This document shows positions 5,928 to 9,416 of a stretch of DNA of 9,416 nucleotides, one piece after another. This DNA is from CAZXNF01 sp050741255 (GTDB taxonomy: Bacteria; Pseudomonadota; Gammaproteobacteria; Burkholderiales; SG8-41), in assembly GCA_050741255.1 (NCBI GenBank), contig JBOIEQ010000162.1, positions 1-9,416 on the forward strand, in the 5' to 3' direction. Position 1 is the stretch's first letter, and the number at the start of each line of letters is the position of its first letter. A program made the translations under genes and the position numbers. The notes beneath the pieces are model-generated. The model was given only the letters and a program-made list of their open reading frames with translations, was not told the DNA's origin and did no database searches.

Positions 5928-7100
5928 TCAGGCGCGCAACAGCTTGTCCTCGAACCAGTTCCACATGTCGGCCACCACCAGCGTCAGGTAATCGCGCTGG
6001 CAGTGCTGCGATCCCCCTTCCTCGGCGGTGTAAATGCGGAAGGTCTTGTCCTTGGAGCCGCAGGCGTCGAACTGCTTTTGCGCGTCCGCCAGCGGGATCT
6101 GCTCGTCCTCGGCGCCATGCACCAGCAGGAAGGGGCAGCGCATCTGCTGCATGACGCCGTCGAGCTTGAACGGCTCCAGTGTTTTCAGCGCTGCGTCGAG
6201 CGAGTTCACTCCAAGGATCCACATGATGTGGTGGCCCGGCACGGACAGCGAGGTCTTGAACTGCGCGTCGATGCGCTTTTTCCAGGTAGCGTGGTAATCC
6301 CACTGCGCGCCCCAGGCGATGCAGGCGGCGTAACGGTGATCCAGCGCGGCGCAGCGCGGCGAGTAGTAGCCGCCGAGACTGATGGCGACGATGCCGATCT
6401 TCTTCGCGTCGACGTCCGCGCGTTTTTCCAGCCAGTCGAGGCACGCGCTGCCCGCGACTTCGTAGTCGTGGCGCAGGACGTGGTTGCGGAAGCGGATCGC
6501 TTCGCCGGTGCCGGGGCCATCCATCACCAGCACGGAGATGCCGCGCTTGATGAGATCCGGCACGCCGCGCATGTACTGGATCTCCTTGGTGACGTCGAGG
6601 CCGTCGAAATACACCACGCAGGGCGCCTTTTTGCCGCCGGCGTTCTGCGCGGGCACGAAATAGCCGGGCAGGCTGCCGTCCTTGAACGGCACCTCCACGA
6701 TCTCGATCTTGATGTCGGTCAGCTTCGTGTGCTGGTGAAAACAGTCGACGCCGGCGCGAAAGGCGTCCAGCGCCTGTTTGTCCTTGGGCGTGCGGAACCG
6801 CTCGGCCATCTGGTAGTAGTTGCAGGCGCGCAGGTAGGCGGCGGCGGCGGACACCTTGTGTCCGGACTTCTGCCATTTTTCGGCGTTGGCGCGGACGCCC
6901 TCGGCCACCTTCACGCAGGCGGCGAACCAGGCCTCGTCGTCGTCGGCCGCCTTGCCCTTCAGCGCGGCGCCGATCTTGTGCAGTTCCCCGATCTCGGAGC
7001 CGCCGTAGGGCGCCGAACTCAGCATGTTGATGAAGCCGGCGGACCAGCGGTAGTTGCCGGGGAAGTACATGAAGTAGGGCGGGTCTTTCTTGTCGGCCAT
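5928..7100 (-). CDS. Alpha/beta hydrolase with N-terminal helical cap (FrsA / 2,6-dihydroxypseudooxynicotine hydrolase-like)
   Basis: A cytoplasmic serine hydrolase of 390 residues with no signal peptide. Residues 1-120 are mostly helical and resemble the cap domain of the pseudooxynicotine-hydrolase/FrsA group. The catalytic fold runs from about 130: GSLPGYFVP (142-150), VVYFDGLD (162-169, oxyanion strand), VLVMDGPGTGEA (190-201), then the nucleophile elbow AISLGG with Ser241. Asp332 (HGAEDEQIP) and His366 (GGSQHC) complete a triad. The elbow has Ala239 where the classical G-x-S-x-G has Gly. Relatives cleave C-C or ester bonds next to a carbonyl. The start is ATG 7100 with AAGGA six bases upstream; the frame runs further upstream only through repeat DNA. 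It lies between a Bug gene and an MFS gene, all on the same strand, suggesting a catabolic enzyme whose substrate is unknown. Confidence 0.88.
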   Translation of the reverse strand: MADKKDPPYFMYFPGNYRWSAGFINMLSSAPYGGSEIGELHKIGAALKGKAADDDEAWFAACVKVAEGVRANAEKWQKSGHKVSAAAAYLRACNYYQMAERFRTPKDKQALDAFRAGVDCFHQHTKLTDIKIEIVEVPFKDGSLPGYFVPAQNAGGKKAPCVVYFDGLDVTKEIQYMRGVPDLIKRGISVLVMDGPGTGEAIRFRNHVLRHDYEVAGSACLDWLEKRADVDAKKIGIVAISLGGYYSPRCAALDHRYAACIAWGAQWDYHATWKKRIDAQFKTSLSVPGHHIMWILGVNSLDAALKTLEPFKLDGVMQQMRCPFLLVHGAEDEQIPLADAQKQFDACGSKDKTFRIYTAEEGGSQHCQRDYLTLVVADMWNWFEDKLLRA

Positions 7101-7117
7101 GGCAATCCTTGATTGCG

Positions 7118-7217
7118 GTGATGGGTTATGAGTAATGGGTGATGGGTAATAAGTAGTGGGTATGTCATGAGCAAGCGAGCATTGACAGCCCATTGCTCAT
7201 TACCCATTACTCATCAC
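7118..7217. repeat. Two degenerate heptad arrays in inverted orientation forming a ~100-nt hairpin
   Basis: The + strand 7118-7160 reads as period-7 variants of GTRATGG (GTGATGG, GTTATGA, GTAATGG, GTGATGG, GTAATAA, GTAGTGG). Bases 7189-7217 carry the same heptads on the opposite strand. The arms 7132-7160 and 7189-7217 match at 23 of 29 positions (25 of 29 with G-U pairs in the - strand transcript), and a shift by 14 bases pairs equally well. TGTCA (7163-7167) and TGACA (7183-7187) continue the stem inward. The array begins on the last base of the TAG stop of the Bug gene and fills almost the whole gap to the hydrolase. No U-run follows. Confidence 0.92.
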
Positions 7218-8182
7218 TATTCTTGTCGGATGCCGGCCACTTTCGCCACGCGCGCCCATTTCTCCATCTCCGCGCGCATGAAGGCGGTGTATTCGTCGGG
7301 GCCATCGCCGGCCGGCTCGTGGCCCTGGCTCGTATAGAGCTTCTGGGCTTCCGGTGTTGCGAGTTGTTTCGACAGCAGAGCGTAGAGCTGGCCGATGATG
7401 GGCTTGGGCGTCCCCGCCGGCGCCAGCAGGCCGTTCCAGTTGTAGCTTTCGAAACCCGGTATTCCCTGCTCGGCGATCGTCGGCAGGTCGGGGAGCACGG
7501 GTGTGCGATGCCGCGAAGTGGCGCCGATGGCGCGCAGCTTGCCGTCCTGCAGGAGCGGGGCGCAGCCCGCGAACTGGATGATGGCGAGCTGGATGTGGCC
7601 GGCGATGAGATCGATCGTGTACTGGGCGGCGCCCTTGTAGGGGATGTGGTTCAGCCTGACCCCCGCCTGCGTCGCGAACAGCTCGGTGGCGAAGTGCCCT
7701 ACGGTGCCCACGCCCGGCGAACCGTAATTGATCTGGCCGGGGCGGCTCTTCGCCAGCGCCACGAATTCCTTGACGCCTTTCGCGGGCAGGCTCGGGTGCA
7801 CGCACAGGCAGCTCGCGCTGCGCGCGATGAGCATGATGGGTGCCAGGTCGCGCAGCGTGTCGTAGGGCACCTGCGCGCGCGCGATGGGCGCGATCGTCAG
7901 CGGGCCCGGATTGCCGGCAAGCAGGGTGTAGCCGTCGGGCGCGCTCCTGACGGCGGCCTCGGTGCCCGGCACGCCGCCCGCCCCACCGCGGTTGTCGACG
8001 ATCACCGGATGGCCGTAAGCCGTCGTCATCTGCTGGCCGGCCCAGCGCGCCTGGATGTCGGTCGGGCCGCCGGGCACGAAGGGCACGATGATGCGGACCG
8101 GTTTGGCGGGCCAGGACTGCGCCATGGCGCCCGCGACGAACAGCAGCGCGGCGATGCCGCAGCCGCCCAACAGGATCCTCAT
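7217..8182 (-). CDS. Second Bug/TctC-family periplasmic solute-binding protein
   Basis: A periplasmic binding protein of the same family as the one at 2513-3478 and, from the chosen start, exactly the same length (321 residues), but clearly divergent. The signal peptide covers 1-21 (cleavage likely at AMA|QS), followed by WPAKPVRIIVPFVPGGPTD (24-42) with ligand-loop Asp42. Further hallmarks are VDNRGGAGG (62-70), APDGYTLLAG (81-90), HIPYKGAAQYTIDLIAGHIQ, DGKLRAIGATS and LLAPAGTPKPI. The start is ATG 8182 with GGGGGAG six bases upstream; the frame runs 13 codons further without a better site. It is the first gene of a - strand set with the hydrolase and MFS gene, and is divergent from the crotonase. 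Its stop codon touches the heptad hairpin. A carboxylate or aromatic-acid ligand is usual for the family; no transporter partner is in the window. Confidence 0.95.
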   Translation of the reverse strand: MRILLGGCGIAALLFVAGAMAQSWPAKPVRIIVPFVPGGPTDIQARWAGQQMTTAYGHPVIVDNRGGAGGVPGTEAAVRSAPDGYTLLAGNPGPLTIAPIARAQVPYDTLRDLAPIMLIARSASCLCVHPSLPAKGVKEFVALAKSRPGQINYGSPGVGTVGHFATELFATQAGVRLNHIPYKGAAQYTIDLIAGHIQLAIIQFAGCAPLLQDGKLRAIGATSRHRTPVLPDLPTIAEQGIPGFESYNWNGLLAPAGTPKPIIGQLYALLSKQLATPEAQKLYTSQGHEPAGDGPDEYTAFMRAEMEKWARVAKVAGIRQE

Positions 8183-8385
8183 GTCTGTCTCCCCCACGTC
8201 GTGGAAGCGCCGTTCCCGCATTGGATGCCATCGTTTGGATACGGCGCGAATTCATTGTATAGCGAGCGCATCACGGATGCGGATGTGAAAATCGCTCTGG
8301 TAAACTCATGACCGTTCAGGCGTTTTCCGGTGTGCGCTCCGCGAAGACACCGACCTTCCCCATCGAGATACAGCCGAGGACCTTT
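8183..8385. promoter_or_regulatory. Divergent intergenic region with overlapping promoter candidates
   Basis: This 203-base gap separates the - strand Bug gene from the + strand crotonase and must hold both promoters. On the + strand, TTGGAT (8235-8240) and TATAGC (8258-8263) are 17 bases apart and resemble a weak sigma70 promoter, giving a leader of about 115 bases. On the - strand, TACAAT (8259-8254) is a good -10 hexamer, but no good -35 sits at the right distance. The two -10 elements overlap. GCATC-ACG-GATGC (8268-8280) is a small perfect dyad just downstream of the + promoter and could be an operator half. All are pattern matches by eye. Confidence 0.35.
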
Positions 8386-9285
8386 ATGGCCGCCCGCAAG
8401 TCGATCGCCCGCCGCAAAAAGTACACGGACATCCTGTTCGAAGTGAAGGATCAGGTGGCGTGGATCACGATCAACCGCCCGCGCGTGCTGAACGCCTTCC
8501 GCGAGCAGTCGCTCGACGAGATGATCGACGCGCTGAAATCCACGCGCGAGGATCCGTCCATCGTGTGCGCCGTGGTCACCGGCTCGGGCGACCAGGCGTT
8601 CTCCGCCGGCGGCGACTTCTACGCAATGAAGCGCCTCAACTTCACCAACGCCTACATGTGGAACGACCGCATGCTGGGGCTGGCGATGACGATCCGCGGC
8701 CTGCCCATCCCGGTGATCGCCATGGTCAACGGCTGGTGCATGGGCGGCGGCCACGAGCTCGCGCTGTGGTGCGACGTGGTGATCGCCTCCGAGAACGCGG
8801 TGCTGGGCCAGACCGGCGCCAAGGTCGGCGCCTGCCCGACGGTGGGCGCCACGCAGTATCTGCCGCGCATCATCGGCGAGCGGCTGGCGCGCGAAATGAT
8901 TTTCTGCGCGCGGCGCTTTACCGCGAAGGAAGCGGTCGAGGTTGGCCTGATCAACAAGTGCGTGCCGAAGAAAAACCTGCTGAAGGAAACCCTCAAGTGG
9001 TGCGAGACCATGAAGGGCCACAGCGCATTGACGATCCGGATGACCAAGCGCTCGCTCAACTTCGAGTCGGACAACCTGTATTCCTCGTGGCAGCACGGCA
9101 TGGAGCTGCTCGCGCATGTGTGGGGTTCGCCGGAAGCCAACGAGGGCATGGATGCCTTCCTCTCCGGCCGCAAGCCAGACTTCAACCAGTTCCGGGCGAA
9201 GGCCAAGCGCGAGCTCGACCGCTACCTCGACGGCTGCGAACGGGACCTCAACGCGCCGCCGTCGATGCGGCGGAAGAAGCGGTGA
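8386..9285 (+). CDS. Crotonase-fold enzyme, BadI/MenB-like branch of the enoyl-CoA hydratase family
   Basis: A 299-residue cytoplasmic acyl-CoA enzyme. FSAGGD (72-77) and NGWCMGGGHELALWCD (115-130) form the oxyanion hole and CoA site. AREMIFCARRFTAKEAVEVG (168-187), TKRSLN (220-225) and GRKPDFNQFR (261-270) resemble 2-ketocyclohexanecarboxyl-CoA hydrolase (BadI) and MenB. Glu124 matches the first catalytic glutamate of hydratases, but the second is Gly144. The Asp used by MenB/BadI in the next loop is also absent (GACPTVG, 148-154). The reaction is therefore uncertain: hydration, ring hydrolysis or another crotonase reaction. The C-terminal tail is long and basic. ATG 8386 was chosen because GAGGA lies five bases upstream; ATG 8308 would add 26 unconserved-looking residues and has no ribosome site. 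A CoA-transferase follows, so a CoA-thioester pathway is likely. Confidence 0.9.
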   Translation: MAARKSIARRKKYTDILFEVKDQVAWITINRPRVLNAFREQSLDEMIDALKSTREDPSIVCAVVTGSGDQAFSAGGDFYAMKRLNFTNAYMWNDRMLGLAMTIRGLPIPVIAMVNGWCMGGGHELALWCDVVIASENAVLGQTGAKVGACPTVGATQYLPRIIGERLAREMIFCARRFTAKEAVEVGLINKCVPKKNLLKETLKWCETMKGHSALTIRMTKRSLNFESDNLYSSWQHGMELLAHVWGSPEANEGMDAFLSGRKPDFNQFRAKAKRELDRYLDGCERDLNAPPSMRRKKR

Positions 9286-9309
9286 GGGGTGAGGCGTGAG
9301 GGGTGAGGG
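9282..9309 (+). repeat. Heptad tandem repeat, four copies at the crotonase stop codon
   Basis: Four direct 7-bp units read GTGAGGG, GTGAGGC, GTGAGGG, GTGAGGG. The first contains the TGA stop codon of the crotonase gene, so the last sense codon and stop already belong to the array. Bases 9310-9363 after it hold no recognisable signal. There is no dyad symmetry. Confidence 0.95.
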
Positions 9310-9363
9310 GAAAACCTTTGCGTTTGCGTGCCTCGGCGGCGAATTGTTGACGCAGCCTCCGCG

Positions 9364-9416
9364 ATGACCACCGACAATGCCGGCGCGCTCGCCGGACTGC
9401 GTGTGCTGGACCTGAC
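9364..9416 (+). CDS. CaiB/BaiF class III CoA-transferase, N-terminal fragment (3' partial)
   Basis: The frame from ATG 9364 runs to the window edge and encodes MTTDNAGALAGLRVLDL and the first two bases of a further codon. L-A-G-L-R-V-L-D-L is the highly characteristic start of class III (formyl-CoA:oxalate type) CoA-transferases, which move CoA between carboxylic acids. Only 17 codons are visible, so the substrate and the catalytic aspartate cannot be seen. There is no strong ribosome site before the ATG. It lies 78 bases after the crotonase on the same strand, and the two could act in one acyl-CoA pathway. Confidence 0.72.
   Translation, partial: MTTDNAGALAGLRVLDL

Noticed and set aside
5829..7112. 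A 427-codon open frame on the + strand opposite the hydrolase.
   Set aside because: It has no recognisable domain, while the opposite strand encodes a complete alpha/beta hydrolase with an ordered triad and a good ribosome site.
7101..7193. An N-terminal extension of the hydrolase of 31 codons upstream of ATG 7100.
   Set aside because: The extension is translated heptad repeat DNA (Pro/Ser/Thr/His/Tyr-rich) and ATG 7100 has a good ribosome site.
8308..8385. ATG 8308 as the start of the crotonase.
   Set aside because: There is no ribosome site before it, and the added 26 residues do not look like crotonase, whereas GAGGA sits five bases before ATG 8386.

Overview
This is a GC-rich window of dense, mostly single-copy metabolic genes. 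Two Bug/TctC-type periplasmic binding proteins, a CoxL/CoxS-type molybdenum hydroxylase, a BadI/MenB-like crotonase and the start of a CaiB/BaiF CoA-transferase point to a betaproteobacterium, most likely Burkholderiales or an uncultured relative. That assignment rests on gene content and base composition only. There are no rRNA or tRNA genes, no CRISPR array, and no recognisable transposase or integrase.

Layout. (1) Bases 1-3478, + strand: the 3' part of a molybdopterin-binding large subunit (start outside the window), overlapped by its [2Fe-2S] small subunit, then a Bug-family binding protein. (2) Bases 3494-4547, - strand: a 48-residue zinc-ribbon protein not listed by ordinary ORF length cut-offs, a small three-helix membrane protein and a RidA-like protein, with TGATG coupling and an 8-base gap that suggest one transcript. 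(3) Bases 4568-4626: a near-perfect 22-bp inverted repeat that ends on the stop codon of the next gene. (4) Bases 4625-8182, - strand: a Bug protein, an alpha/beta hydrolase and an MFS_3-type exporter, transcribed in that order. (5) Bases 8183-8385: a divergent promoter region. (6) Bases 8386-9416, + strand: a BadI/MenB-like crotonase and the first 17 codons of a class III CoA-transferase.

The genes look like parts of a catabolic neighbourhood: capture of a carboxylated or aromatic compound by Bug proteins, hydroxylation by a Mo-hydroxylase, C-C or ester cleavage by the hydrolase, CoA activation by the transferase and ring or chain processing by the crotonase. RidA would clear reactive imine/enamine by-products and the MFS protein would export compounds. 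No substrate can be named from the sequence.

The most unusual non-coding signal is that three genes (the [2Fe-2S] subunit, the second Bug protein and the crotonase) are each followed by a short tandem repeat of period 7 or 8 that starts within one base of the stop codon. The repeat units differ in sequence, and in one case the array is doubled in inverted orientation to form a long hairpin. Other points of interest are the hidden zinc-ribbon gene, the inverted repeat with integron-attC-like ends, a GC-rich hairpin occupying the ribosome-binding region of the MFS gene, and a crotonase lacking the usual acidic catalytic residues of both the hydratase and the MenB/BadI branches.
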